64,000 bases of DNA from Paenibacillus guangzhouensis (GCF_009363075.1 NZ_CP045293.1:2294001-2358000), one strand, 5' to 3'. Counted from the stretch's first letter, positions 26,749 through 35,580 are shown. The notes: generated by a model from the letters alone, not told the origin. A program made the numbers and translations.

Positions 26749-27906
26749 TCATCGGTTCGCGATCATCCCGCCGATCATGGTCCATACCACATCATAGTTC
26801 TCATTCAGTAGGACCAAGTCCGCTTCGCAACCAACGTCAATGTGCCCGCTGTGCGACATGCCCAGAATCCGGGCAGGCGTCGTTGAAGCCATCTGTACCG
26901 CATCAGTTATCGATATCCCGTTCTCAACCGTTAAGCGCAGCGCTTCATTCATGGTAACCGTACTTGATGCCAATGTCCCGTCCACTAACCTTGCGACGCC
27001 TTCTGATACCGTAACCTGATGGCCACCGAATAGGTATTCCCCATCGCCCAGTCCCATCGCTTGCAGTGCATCCGTTATGAGAACCATTCCTTCCGGTCCT
27101 TTTATTCGATGCATCAGCCTGACGATTGCAGGATGCAAATGGACTTGATCGACGATCGCCTGCAAGCTGACATGCTCTTCCTCGAAGGCCGCGACGATCA
27201 GCCCCGGATCACGATGATGGATAGGGCGCATTCCGTTGAAACAATGCGTCACATGGCTTGCGCCTGCGCCAAAAGCTTCTTTGGCCTCTTCATAGGTCGC
27301 ATCCGAGTGCGCAACAGCGATGACTACGCCTTGTTCTTTCAAATAAGAGATCAATTCGAGTCCGCCCGGCAGCTCTGGCGCAATCGTCACCATCTTGATA
27401 AGCGAGCCTGCTTCTTCGAAAATCAGCTTCATTTCCTCAAGATTCGGATGACGAAGATACTTCTCGTTCTGCATGCCTTTGCGCTTCGGATTCAGGTAGG
27501 GTCCTTCCAAGTGAATCCCTGCGATCTTCGCGCCTTCCTCACGACCAATAACCGATTTCACGCTTCGGATCATTTGCAGCAAATCTTCCATCGTGGAACT
27601 CACGGATGTTGCTAGAAATGACGTACATCCCGTTGCAGCGCATGCGCGAGAGACTTCCTGAATACTCTCCTCCGTGCCATCCATCATATCGCGGCCGTTC
27701 GCGCCATGAATATGAACATCGAGCATGCCAGGAATGAGCCATTGTCCCTGACCGTCAATACGTTCAACCTTATCATCTAGGACCTGTAATTCTTGCGAAT
27801 CTGATGCGATCCGTTCAATCTTTCCGTCCGTCACCCATACGGCAGCGGAAGGCAGAATTTGCTGTGGTAGTACAACTTGTACATTGTGAATGAGTTTACG
27901 GTTCAT
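26749..27906 (-). CDS. nagA: N-acetylglucosamine-6-phosphate deacetylase
   Basis: 385 residues, amidohydrolase superfamily. Metal-site features are H65 and H67 in DVHIHGANG, the glutamate in GIHLEGPYL, histidines in VAHSDATYEEAKEAFGAGASHVTHCFNGM (fragments) and the catalytic aspartate in LITDALQAMG. It removes acetate from GlcNAc-6-phosphate to give glucosamine-6-phosphate. The gene begins one base after the stop of the DeoR-type regulator with GGAGTGA as ribosome-binding site, so the two form an operon. nagB is not adjacent. Confidence 0.95.
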   Translation of the reverse strand: MNRKLIHNVQVVLPQQILPSAAVWVTDGKIERIASDSQELQVLDDKVERIDGQGQWLIPGMLDVHIHGANGRDMMDGTEESIQEVSRACAATGCTSFLATSVSSTMEDLLQMIRSVKSVIGREEGAKIAGIHLEGPYLNPKRKGMQNEKYLRHPNLEEMKLIFEEAGSLIKMVTIAPELPGGLELISYLKEQGVVIAVAHSDATYEEAKEAFGAGASHVTHCFNGMRPIHHRDPGLIVAAFEEEHVSLQAIVDQVHLHPAIVRLMHRIKGPEGMVLITDALQAMGLGDGEYLFGGHQVTVSEGVARLVDGTLASSTVTMNEALRLTVENGISITDAVQMASTTPARILGMSHSGHIDVGCEADLVLLNENYDVVWTMIGGMIANR

Positions 27907-27907
27907 G

Positions 27908-28690
27908 TTACTTCACTCCATCCTGAATAGGTTGATGAGAACATTCGATAATCGTTATATTGCGGTGATCGAGTATTTCCCGCAGTTCTTCCTTCAAGGG
28001 TTGATCGGTGACGATAATGTCTACATAGTCGAAATCCAGCTTGAATCTCGATTTGGCTCCGAACTTCGTATGATCTGCCACGAGAATCACTTGATCGGAC
28101 TGCTTCGCCATCTCTTTCTTCACCCGAACATCTTCCTCATACGGATAATAGAAACCATCTGGTTGAATCGAGGTCGTCCCGATGAACGCCTTATCTGCCC
28201 GGATGTCGCTAATCTTGTCAATGACTGAAGGACCATAGAGCAGGCGATTCTGCGTATGCAGATATCCGCCCAACACATAGATACTCAGATCATCCCGCTT
28301 CGAGAGAATCCCAACATTATCAATGGAATGCGTTACCACCGTGATTCCCCTAGCTTCTACATGCTGCGCGACGAATTGGACCGTGGTCGATACGTCCATA
28401 TAAACTGTCTCATGATCGCGGATCAGCATCGCGCCTTGCCTTCCGATTCGTTGCTTGCTGTCCGATTCCTCAATCATGCGATCTTGATAGGATGACAGCT
28501 CCTTCTGAAGCTCTGGCAGCGCAACCCCGCCATGCGTCCTTACCACGACGCCCTCCTGCACGAGTCTGACGATATCCCGCCGCGCTGTATCTCTCGAAAC
28601 GTGGTAATGGGTACAGATATCTGCTACACTCATGGATTGATGAATTTTTAAATATTCAAGGATCTTCAATAATCTCTCTTCCTGAAACAA
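27908..28690 (-). CDS. DeoR/GlpR-family transcriptional regulator of nagA
   Basis: 260 residues: N-terminal DeoR helix-turn-helix (MSVADICTHYHVSRDTARRDI) and the family motif VVRTHGGV, then a sugar-phosphate-sensing DeoRC domain (ETVYMDVSTTVQFVAQHV, NDRLLYGPSVI-like, KAFIGTTSIQ). The start chosen is TTG 28690, because AGGAGG lies 8 bases upstream and the protein then begins FQEERLLKILEYL like other DeoR proteins; the GTG at 28717 lies upstream of that site. It is expected to respond to an amino-sugar phosphate and to bind the repeats at 28734-28781. Confidence 0.92.
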   Translation of the reverse strand: MFQEERLLKILEYLKIHQSMSVADICTHYHVSRDTARRDIVRLVQEGVVVRTHGGVALPELQKELSSYQDRMIEESDSKQRIGRQGAMLIRDHETVYMDVSTTVQFVAQHVEARGITVVTHSIDNVGILSKRDDLSIYVLGGYLHTQNRLLYGPSVIDKISDIRADKAFIGTTSIQPDGFYYPYEEDVRVKKEMAKQSDQVILVADHTKFGAKSRFKLDFDYVDIIVTDQPLKEELREILDHRNITIIECSHQPIQDGVK

Positions 28691-28733
28691 ATTGGATACC
28701 CTCCTCACTTCATCCACTTTCCATTCTATGATT

Positions 28734-28781
28734 TAAGTATATATAAGTATTATGTTATTTTCAATAAGTATTTATAAGTAA
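28734..28781. repeat. four phased TAAGTAt direct repeats, probable operator of the DeoR-type regulator
   Basis: TAAGTAT begins at 28734, 28744 and 28765, and TAAGTAA at 28775. Offsets are 10, 21 and 10 bp, i.e. whole helical turns, so all four copies face the same side of the DNA. They overlap the promoter at 28736-28764. This is the pattern expected for a tetrameric DeoR-family repressor controlling its own operon. Confidence 0.65.
28736..28764 (-). promoter_or_regulatory. sigma-A promoter of the deoR-nagA operon
   Basis: On the minus strand: -35 TTGAAA (28764-28759), 17-base spacer, -10 TATACT (28741-28736). The start codon TTG 28690 lies about 40 nt after the predicted transcription start. 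Two of the four direct repeats lie within or against the hexamers. Confidence 0.75.
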
Positions 28782-28786
28782 ATATA

Positions 28787-28815
28787 ACAAAAGGATCACC
28801 GCAGTGCAGTGATCC
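28787..28815 (-). terminator. intrinsic terminator of the sugar ABC transporter operon
   Basis: GGATCAC (28793-28799) and GTGATCC (28809-28815) form the stem; on the minus strand it is followed by UUUUGUU. It starts 12 bp after the stop of the binding-protein gene (28827), separating that operon from deoR-nagA. Confidence 0.8.
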
Positions 28816-28826
28816 CTCTTAAGTAA

Positions 28827-30164
28827 TTACTCATTCAAATACGTCGTTGTACGATTCTGAATCAGCTTCGCTACTTCTTCTGCCGATTTCTGACCGGAGA
28901 AGTAGGATTTGGCCTCTTCCACAACTATTGATAGCAGCTTATCATCCGAGCTTGCGAAGCGATTTACTGATGCAACAAGTTGTCTGACTTGCTTGAAATG
29001 GCGATCAGTAATGCTGCTGGCATTTTCGCCCGTATACTCACTGCTCTTCACGAACTTCTCCATATCGGTAAGCAGCTTATCATTGACGGATTTCGATAAC
29101 GAGAACCCTTCTCTCCCCTCCAAAGACTGTACTTCTTCCGACATCATGTAAGCGATGAATTTCCATGCTTCGTCTTTGACCGGCGAGTTTGCTTGAATCC
29201 CGAGCTGGTTCGGAACGATAAACGTTGTGCCGCCTGCATCACCCGGCGAATGCGGTGTAGGCAGCAATTTCCCATTTTTGTAGAATCGGAACCCTAAGTC
29301 ATAGAAGTCTAGCGGAGAGTATAAATACGTATATGCAAATAGCTGGTTGCTTGGTTTTGCTTTGCTCGCGGATAGGATGTTGTCATCATACATTTTCTTC
29401 ACCTGATGCAGCTGGTTAATAAATGCCGGCGAATCGAATTTCGCCTTTAACTTGGCCTGATCTATGTAATCAGCACTATTATTCTTCACGACTAGCTTTA
29501 AGAACTCCTCAGGCTTATAGTTGGCTAACGCATAACGGCCTCCTTCACGCCCCCCTTGCTGCATGAACTGATTCGATACATCAACGAACTGATCCCAAGT
29601 CCAATCGTTCTCGTCCACTTTGATCTTCTTGTCCAAGATATCCCCGTCGCTAATGAATGCCCCAACGAAGTAAGAAGATGGAATGGCATACAAGCCTCCG
29701 TTTTGTTTCATGCCGTCCAAAATATTCATGTTCAGATCGTTTTTGTTTACTGTCTGATCTGCTTCCAACGTATCGTACATATTCGCTATAAGATTCTTTT
29801 CAACATAATTGTTCACAGGCAGCATGCTCAACTCAATAATGTCCGCGCCTTTGCCGGACAGGATCGCAGCGTTCGTCGTTTTGAGATACTTCTCTATATC
29901 CGCTTCGGCTGCACCACTCTCACTGCTATCAAAGGCTTGAATTTGTAGGTCGATCTCGGGATACTTCTGTTCGAATTTCTTCTCAACGGCCTCGAAGTAT
30001 GGGTTGGCGTACGTTGTACTAAGCGTAACAATCGTCTTCCCGTCTTTCGTTGTAGGCTTTTCCTTGCTCCCGCTATTTCCATTTTCACCGTTTCCGTCTC
30101 CACAACCGGTTAGCGCCGCTAATAATAAGCACATCATACCCATAAATACTTGTTTCCTCATCAT
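28827..30164 (-). CDS. sugar ABC transporter substrate-binding lipoprotein (family 1)
   Basis: 445 residues. The signal peptide ends ALTGC (lipidated C21) before a Gly/Asn/Lys linker. The mature fold matches cluster B family 1 sugar-binding proteins: VTLSTTYANPYFEAVEKKFEQKYPEIDL (in part), GADIIELS, GLYAIPSSYFVGAF, DEAWKFIAYMMSEEVQ. The start is ATG 30164, with AGGAGAGAGG upstream; the longer frame would start at GTG. It is the last gene of a minus-strand operon of two permeases, an HlyD-type adaptor and this protein. Substrate unknown; the neighbouring nagA suggests amino sugars, but that is inference. Confidence 0.88.
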   Translation of the reverse strand: MMRKQVFMGMMCLLLAALTGCGDGNGENGNSGSKEKPTTKDGKTIVTLSTTYANPYFEAVEKKFEQKYPEIDLQIQAFDSSESGAAEADIEKYLKTTNAAILSGKGADIIELSMLPVNNYVEKNLIANMYDTLEADQTVNKNDLNMNILDGMKQNGGLYAIPSSYFVGAFISDGDILDKKIKVDENDWTWDQFVDVSNQFMQQGGREGGRYALANYKPEEFLKLVVKNNSADYIDQAKLKAKFDSPAFINQLHQVKKMYDDNILSASKAKPSNQLFAYTYLYSPLDFYDLGFRFYKNGKLLPTPHSPGDAGGTTFIVPNQLGIQANSPVKDEAWKFIAYMMSEEVQSLEGREGFSLSKSVNDKLLTDMEKFVKSSEYTGENASSITDRHFKQVRQLVASVNRFASSDDKLLSIVVEEAKSYFSGQKSAEEVAKLIQNRTTTYLNE

Positions 30165-30192
30165 ATGATTCCTCTCTCCTAAGAACACTTTG

Positions 30193-31350
30193 TTATTTCA
30201 GTCGTACGCGATTACCGTCCAGCAGCGGTTCGCTGCTCTCCAGAATGACTAGGTCATCCATGTTGAACGTATTGGATACAATCATTGTCATTTTGTCATT
30301 GGATTCGCTGGATTGAATTTTGGCCTTGCGCACAATAAATTCATTTCCTAACGAACCTTTCTTCTCTTCAATGCGATAAATATATTTGCCGTCACGATCT
30401 TGATGGACCGCCTCGCTCGCAACGAGAAATCCCTGCTGCTCAGATTGTCTTGTCAGCTTGATCTCGGCTTGCTCACCTCCCTTCAATCCAGCATCCATGA
30501 GTTTCACACGAACCACTTTTTGTGCGATCGGTTTCCCAGATTCAGATGTTTCCGCGTCCACACGAGGCGGGGCATCAACAATCTCATAGACGCTTCCCTC
30601 CATTCCTAGCTTCTTCTGACCGGAATCTAACTGTACTGTCACGGGTATCTTCTCTTGCACGCCAATCCCGAGACTTGATATGAGAGACGCATCCACGAGG
30701 AACTCCAGCCGGTAGCCTTGAAGGGTATTCGCGAGATATACGTCCGCATCCCCGCCCGAGGTCATTCCGACGACAGCATTCACTTTGGTGACGACCCCAT
30801 CGAAGGGGGCTGTCATTCTCTGATTGCTCGCAAGATTCGCTCGTAAGGCGGCAATTTTTCGTTCCTGTACACCAAGATCTAGCTTACGCATTTCAATATC
30901 ACGCTTGGCGTTGCGCAATTTCGTCTCGTCCCCATCGGTTGCCGATACAATATAAGCTTCTTGACTATTCTGCAGATCGATTTCCTGTTTTGCCAATTGC
31001 GCGAGTTCATCGTCCAGTTCCCGTTCCGCAGATTTGCTGTCATATGTAACCAGCGTCTGTCCTTTCTTCACGCGAGCGCCTTCTTTCACATGAATGACCG
31101 TAACCTTCCATCCCGCAGGATTCGTCAGCTTCGCTTCCGTAATCGGCCGCACCGTGCTGATGCCTCCAAGCACATGTTCAATACTGCCGAATTCCACCCG
31201 CTCCGCTCGAACCTTCGGATACGACAACGATTGCAGCGTATTGCTGTATAGCGTAAAAAATAGCAGTATTACGACAAATAAAACGAATATGATCTGTATC
31301 GGTCGTTTGCTTTTACTTCTGTCTAATGCCTCCATCGACCCCATCCCCAC
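30193..31350 (-). CDS. HlyD/RND-type membrane-fusion (adaptor) protein
   Basis: 385 residues. One N-terminal membrane helix (about 18-38), a lipoyl-like half starting GWKVTVIHVKEGARVKKGQTLVTYD, a coiled-coil hairpin (about 105-170, ELDDELAQLAKQEIDLQN then RDIEMRKLDLGVQERKIAALRA), the second lipoyl half MTAPFDGVVTKVN, and a beta-barrel domain. Such adaptors normally pair with MacB-type or RND exporters. Here it is placed between sugar ABC permease and binding-protein genes and no exporter adjoins. GTG 31350 has AGGAGG at 9 bases and is taken as the start; ATG 31344 is also possible. Its role in this operon is unknown. Confidence 0.85.
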   Translation of the reverse strand: MGMGSMEALDRSKSKRPIQIIFVLFVVILLFFTLYSNTLQSLSYPKVRAERVEFGSIEHVLGGISTVRPITEAKLTNPAGWKVTVIHVKEGARVKKGQTLVTYDSKSAERELDDELAQLAKQEIDLQNSQEAYIVSATDGDETKLRNAKRDIEMRKLDLGVQERKIAALRANLASNQRMTAPFDGVVTKVNAVVGMTSGGDADVYLANTLQGYRLEFLVDASLISSLGIGVQEKIPVTVQLDSGQKKLGMEGSVYEIVDAPPRVDAETSESGKPIAQKVVRVKLMDAGLKGGEQAEIKLTRQSEQQGFLVASEAVHQDRDGKYIYRIEEKKGSLGNEFIVRKAKIQSSESNDKMTMIVSNTFNMDDLVILESSEPLLDGNRVRLK

Positions 31351-31376
31351 TTTTACGATCCTCCTAATCAGTACTG

Positions 31377-32237
31377 CTAGCCCTTAATGCCTGACAATTG
31401 AATGCCTTCGATAAAATAAGATTCCGCATAGAGAAACAACAAGACCATCGGTGTCATGTAGAGCATGGAAGCTGCGAACGCAACACCTCGATCATCTTGA
31501 TTAATGCGCGATAGAAATACCGATAACGGCTGCTTCAATGGTTCGTCCAAGAAGATCAACGGCTGCTCCACCATATTCCAATAATCCGCGAAGAGTAAGA
31601 CAATTAGCGCTGCAATTCCTGGCTGAATCATCGGAATGATGATCGTGAAGAAGATCCGTACATGTCCTGCACCATCCATTTTCGCCGCTTCGATATAGGC
31701 ATACGGAATGTTCATCGTGAACTGCCGAAGCATGAACACACCAAAAGCCGCGAAGATGCCAGGCAGAATAATGGCACTGGATGTATTCATTAGCCCAAGT
31801 CGATCCGCAATGATGTAATTGGGTACGAGCGTAACTTGGAACGGCATCAACATTGTCAGTACATACAAGAGGAACAACTTATCACGTCCGCGAAAATGCA
31901 GTTTGGCGAAAGCATACGCTGCGAAGGCGGCAACCAGCGTCTGTCCTGCGATAATCGGCATCACCATCCATACGGAATTCCAGAACATCATCAGGAACCG
32001 CGGACTCTCCACAAACACTTTGTAGTACTGCTCGAAGGACACGAGATCCGGCAGCAGCTTCAAATTGACAAAACCAGAGTCATCCATCCTCCCGATGGAA
32101 CCATAGTTGATTCCGATTTCTCTAGCGGTCATGATGGAATTCGTAAACGTTATACCGATCGGAAATAACAAGCATACAGCCATACACGTCATCACAATCG
32201 TTAGAGATAATTTTTTCCAAGCTTTGATGTAATTCAC
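31377..32237 (-). CDS. carbohydrate ABC transporter permease (MalG type)
   Basis: 286 residues with six membrane helices. The coupling (EAA) loop reads YIEAAKMDGAGHVRIFFTIIIPMIQPG. The N-terminal helix and the C-terminal end IEGIQLSGIKG are typical of the MalG/YesQ type. It lies 15 bp downstream of the partner permease gene. Together with the next permease it forms the channel; no ATPase gene is in the operon, so a shared MsmX-like ATPase encoded elsewhere is expected. Confidence 0.92.
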   Translation of the reverse strand: MNYIKAWKKLSLTIVMTCMAVCLLFPIGITFTNSIMTAREIGINYGSIGRMDDSGFVNLKLLPDLVSFEQYYKVFVESPRFLMMFWNSVWMVMPIIAGQTLVAAFAAYAFAKLHFRGRDKLFLLYVLTMLMPFQVTLVPNYIIADRLGLMNTSSAIILPGIFAAFGVFMLRQFTMNIPYAYIEAAKMDGAGHVRIFFTIIIPMIQPGIAALIVLLFADYWNMVEQPLIFLDEPLKQPLSVFLSRINQDDRGVAFAASMLYMTPMVLLFLYAESYFIEGIQLSGIKG

Positions 32238-32252
32238 TCGAATCTCCTCCTG

Positions 32253-33167
32253 CTATTCCATAAACTGTCGGAACCTTCGTTCTACCGCGAACAAACCAAT
32301 GACGATCATCAAAATGCATCCGACCATCAGGGTTGCCGCCGCGGTAAGCTTCTGGATATCGAGCGACATGAATGTATTGTTCATGTAATGCTGTAGCATG
32401 TAGATACTGTCATGCGGATAATCCCCGGCAATTAAGTACGTTTCCCGGAATACCTTGAACGAATTTATAATCGACATGATCATGACGAAGAACATCGTAG
32501 ACGTAAGATAGACGAGCGTAATGCCTGTGAACTGACGCAGCCGTCCAGCCCCCTCCAAATCGGCCGTCTCGTAGTAGTCCCTCGGAATTTGCTGCAGGCC
32601 AGCCAAGAATAAAATGATGTTATAGCCAACGTTCTTCCATAAGTAGACGACCATCACGACATATCGTGCTGCTTCCGTCTTCATCCAATCGACACGGTCG
32701 AGTCCGAAGTGACTGAGCCAAGCATTCAGCGAACCGTTCCAATCGAATAGAATCTGCCAAATGATGATGATCGAAGCAACGGGTACGACGAGCGGCAACA
32801 CATAAGCCGTCCGAAGGACATTGCGAATGTACAGGTTCTGATTGAGCAGCATCGCGAGTCCAAGCGAGATCACGATGATGACTGGCACCGTCACGACCGT
32901 GAACCAGAATGTATTGATAGCCGCTTTCCGGAAGGAGTCGCTGGCTAACAGGGCATGGTAGTTATCCAATCCAACGAATTGACCGCCGACCGCACGATCC
33001 ATCAAGGAGTAACCGACGCCGGCAGTGAACGGAATGAGATAGAATATCGCAAATCCGATCAAGCTTGGCGCGAGGAACATCCAGGCCGCGGGAGCGTCGC
33101 TACGGCGCCATCTTCGCACCTTGAACCATGATATATAGACATAACAAAAACCCCATTTCCTCTTCAA
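32253..33167 (-). CDS. carbohydrate ABC transporter permease (MalF type)
   Basis: 304 residues, six membrane helices, beginning with an Arg-rich cytoplasmic tail followed by AAWMFLAPSLIGFAIFYLIPF, a hallmark of MalF/UgpA-type permeases. The EAA-like loop is YYETADLEGAGRLRQFTGITLVYL. The start is TTG 33167 with GGGAGG 8 bases upstream; no ATG is in frame nearby. It follows the kinase gene by 74 bp without a clear terminator, so the two-component genes and transporter genes may form one transcript. Confidence 0.9.
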   Translation of the reverse strand: MKRKWGFCYVYISWFKVRRWRRSDAPAAWMFLAPSLIGFAIFYLIPFTAGVGYSLMDRAVGGQFVGLDNYHALLASDSFRKAAINTFWFTVVTVPVIIVISLGLAMLLNQNLYIRNVLRTAYVLPLVVPVASIIIIWQILFDWNGSLNAWLSHFGLDRVDWMKTEAARYVVMVVYLWKNVGYNIILFLAGLQQIPRDYYETADLEGAGRLRQFTGITLVYLTSTMFFVMIMSIINSFKVFRETYLIAGDYPHDSIYMLQHYMNNTFMSLDIQKLTAAATLMVGCILMIVIGLFAVERRFRQFME

Positions 33168-33241
33168 TCGTTTGACCTCCCTTCAACGACAAGGATAGGA
33201 AAAACTGTTTAAAAAGAAATGGGGTATTCTTTAAATTTTTC

Positions 33242-34342
33242 TTAATTCGATACAGCTTGCGGCAATCGTACTTCAAATAGGGTGCGGATCAAGTTGCTAT
33301 CTGCCGAGATGGTACCATTGTGCTGCGTCACGATGTTTTTAGATATAAATAGGCCAAGGCCCGTGCTGCCTTCGCGATGGGTTCGCGATTTATCGCCCGT
33401 GTAGAACATTTCGAATACATGTGGAATCTCTTCCGGCGGTATCACGTCTCCGTAATTGATGACTTGAACGACAACTTCTCCGGCTTCTAGATAGGCACGA
33501 ATATCAACATACTTCCCTTCGCTGCCGTAACGAACCGCATTGGTCAATAGATTCTCGAATACGCGAGCCAGCAAATCGCCATCCGCCTCTATAATTAACG
33601 ACGAGGCAAGATGCAGCCTGGATTCCAGATGGTTTTTCTCGAATAGAGGAAATAACTCTTCGTTCAGCTGTGTCAACAGCTCAGCTAAATCGATCGGGTG
33701 CTTTTCGCTCTTCAGCATCCCGTGACTCATTCGTGTAATCTCGAACAGCTCATCGATCAATCGCTCAAGACGTTGCGACTTGGCGAAGGCAATACTCGTG
33801 AAATGATGGACCTGCTCTTGCGTTAACGCCTTATCCTTGAGGATATAATCCAAATAACCGATCACCGATGTTAACGGTGTTCGCAGATCATGCGCCAGGT
33901 TCAACACGAGCTGATCCTTGCTACTCTCCGCAAAATCGCCTCTTGCGACGGCCTCCATCAGCTTCTCTCCCGCTGCATTAATATCCGCTGCAATTTCTCC
34001 GAATTCGTCATTCGTCGCCACCGTGACGCGCTTGTCAAATTCCCCATTGGCCAGGTTGCGAATGCCCTTCGAAATCTCATGGAAATAGTTCGCGTATCGT
34101 TTCGTTAACAGAAAGAAGAACAGGATGGCAAGCGGAACAAAAAAGATCAAGAAGAAATTGACATCGCCCACTTCTCGGATAAAATAGCGAATACGTCTCT
34201 CGTAGTCTTCAAATTTGACCTGAGAGTGATAATAGAGCTGAAGCATTTTGTATAATCCGAAAATAATGGCTCCGGCGAGGAGCATACTTAGGCCGAAAAT
34301 TAAGATCATTTTGGAGCGGAAGCTGCGCAACATGCTACCCAT
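33242..34342 (-). CDS. VanS/PhoR-like sensor histidine kinase
   Basis: 366 residues. Two membrane helices (about 11-32 and 61-80) flank a short (about 28 residue) extracellular segment. Then come a HAMP-like linker (KRYANYFHEISKGIRNLANGEFDKRV), H-box NLAHDLRTPLTSVIGYL with H151, and ATPase motifs FENLLTNAVRYG and GSTGLGLFISKNIV. The small sensor segment resembles VanS-type kinases more than the YesM kinases that usually accompany sugar transporters in Paenibacillus. The start overlaps the regulator stop by 8 bases. Confidence 0.9.
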   Translation of the reverse strand: MGSMLRSFRSKMILIFGLSMLLAGAIIFGLYKMLQLYYHSQVKFEDYERRIRYFIREVGDVNFFLIFFVPLAILFFFLLTKRYANYFHEISKGIRNLANGEFDKRVTVATNDEFGEIAADINAAGEKLMEAVARGDFAESSKDQLVLNLAHDLRTPLTSVIGYLDYILKDKALTQEQVHHFTSIAFAKSQRLERLIDELFEITRMSHGMLKSEKHPIDLAELLTQLNEELFPLFEKNHLESRLHLASSLIIEADGDLLARVFENLLTNAVRYGSEGKYVDIRAYLEAGEVVVQVINYGDVIPPEEIPHVFEMFYTGDKSRTHREGSTGLGLFISKNIVTQHNGTISADSNLIRTLFEVRLPQAVSN

Positions 34343-35033
34343 TGAACGTATACCCCACCCCCCACACAGTCTTGATCAATTTGTTCTTGTGCATATCTTC
34401 GTTCAACTTCTTGCGCAAGCCGCGAATGTGAACCATCACCGTATTTCCGCTCTCATAATAGGCTTCGCCCCATACCTGCTGGAATATATTTTCCGCACTG
34501 AACACTTTCTTGGGATAGCTCGCGAGCAGGTACAGAATATCAAATTCTTTGGGCGTTAAATCAATTGATTCGCCATATAACGTGACGGTACGCTGCTCCG
34601 GATTAATCATAACGCCTCCAGCCTCGATCACAGACGGTCCGCCGACTGGGGCAAGCTGGTTCAAATGCTTGAATCGCCTCAACTGCGCATTCACGCGTGC
34701 GATGAGCTCCATCGGGTTGAACGGTTTCGTAACATAATCATCCGCCCCCCTGACGAGTCCTGTAATTTTGTCTAAATCCGATGTCTTGGCACTGACGAAG
34801 ATGATCGGCATCGGGTTATGTTCGCGGATCTGACGAGTCACTTCGTATCCATCGAACTTCGGCATCATAATGTCCAATATCGCAAGGTCAATATGATGCG
34901 TTTGTACCGCTTGTATGGCTTCTTGACCATCCGATGCTTTGATGATGGCGTAGCCTTCTTTCTCCAAATGTAGACTAATCAAATCGACAATTTCCTTTTC
35001 ATCATCCGCGATTAGAATCGTAATCTGTTTCAT
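34335..35033 (-). CDS. VanR/PhoB-like OmpR-family response regulator
   Basis: 232 residues. Receiver domain with acidic D10/D11, phospho-acceptor D54 (LAILDIMMP) and lysine in TKPFNP. The winged-helix output domain ends KTVWGVGYTFNG. The start is ATG 35033, with AGAGG 8 bases upstream; the frame extends to 35069, but those 12 residues are not family-like. It probably controls the downstream sugar-transport genes, an inference from position. Confidence 0.92.
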   Translation of the reverse strand: MKQITILIADDEKEIVDLISLHLEKEGYAIIKASDGQEAIQAVQTHHIDLAILDIMMPKFDGYEVTRQIREHNPMPIIFVSAKTSDLDKITGLVRGADDYVTKPFNPMELIARVNAQLRRFKHLNQLAPVGGPSVIEAGGVMINPEQRTVTLYGESIDLTPKEFDILYLLASYPKKVFSAENIFQQVWGEAYYESGNTVMVHIRGLRKKLNEDMHKNKLIKTVWGVGYTFNG

Positions 35034-35181
35034 AGGATCATCCTCTGCGTATAGTAAGAATTGCATCATTATATCAAATTCGTTCCTTTTCTTCCAAGTA
35101 TGTCGTCACAGGGTGATACGGGGAAAGACCGTAATTCATTCGAATAACGTTTATTATTTATTGTTAATCGATAAAAAATTA

Positions 35182-35210
35182 TTGACGAACAGTGCTCCAT
35201 CCATTAGAAT
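35182..35210 (+). promoter_or_regulatory. sigma-A promoter of the DUF3955 gene
   Basis: TTGACG (35182-35187), 17-base spacer, TAGAAT (35205-35210); five of six matches in each hexamer. It implies a 5-prime leader of about 95 nt before the ATG at 35312. Confidence 0.7.
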
Positions 35211-35311
35211 CAGTGGTATGAAGTCAGGATTTGTCTATGGAACAGCATGAATCGTCCTGTGGAATACAGACATGAAGAACCAACAGGATTTAGACAAAGG
35301 AGTGTAACCGT

Positions 35312-35524
35312 ATGAAACTCAAATATTGGCTAGCATCGATCCCATTCTGCATAAGTGTCATCTGCCTTGCGATCAGTGCGATGATCGGTTCAAGCATCGA
35401 TCCGGACGGAATCTTACGTGAGCCCTTCTTCCTCATCCCGATCGCATACCTCTTCTTGTTCAGTGGCATCATCTCACTGCTATACATTGGCATTTCAACA
35501 GCGATCAGAAAAAAACGTACCTAA
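35312..35524 (+). CDS. DUF3955 small membrane protein
   Basis: 70 residues, two membrane helices (about 5-27 and 39-62) separated by SSIDPDGILREPFF, with a basic tail RKKRT. The IGSxxDxxGxLxEPFFLIPIxxLFLFxGIIS pattern is what I recognise as DUF3955. Function unknown. Its own promoter (35182-35210), AAGGAG ribosome-binding site and a terminator make it a convincing monocistronic gene. Confidence 0.85.
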   Translation: MKLKYWLASIPFCISVICLAISAMIGSSIDPDGILREPFFLIPIAYLFLFSGIISLLYIGISTAIRKKRT

Positions 35525-35530
35525 GATCAT

Positions 35531-35575
35531 AAAAAGACGACAACCCTTTCCTCTGAGTGGTGTGTCGTCTTTTTC
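35531..35575. terminator. bidirectional terminator between DUF3955 and gerC
   Basis: AGACGACA (35535-35542) and TGTCGTCT (35563-35570) with A5 before and T5 after. It can terminate the DUF3955 gene rightward and germination operon 2 leftward (stop at 35581). Confidence 0.85.
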
Positions 35576-35580
35576 ATCTT

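Noticed and set aside
27061-27615. 184-codon plus-strand frame opposite nagA
   Set aside because: Fully antisense to a clear amidohydrolase gene, with His/Arg/Met-rich unnatural composition.
28734-28781. Short CRISPR-like repeat array
   Set aside because: Units are 7 bp with 3-14 bp spacing; far too short for CRISPR and better read as an operator.
29556-29948. 130-codon plus-strand frame opposite the binding-protein gene
   Set aside because: Shadow of a well-supported lipoprotein gene.
33168-33241. Terminator between the VanS-like kinase and the sugar permease
   Set aside because: Only an imperfect A/U stem without a clear U-run; the region could equally hold a promoter or nothing.
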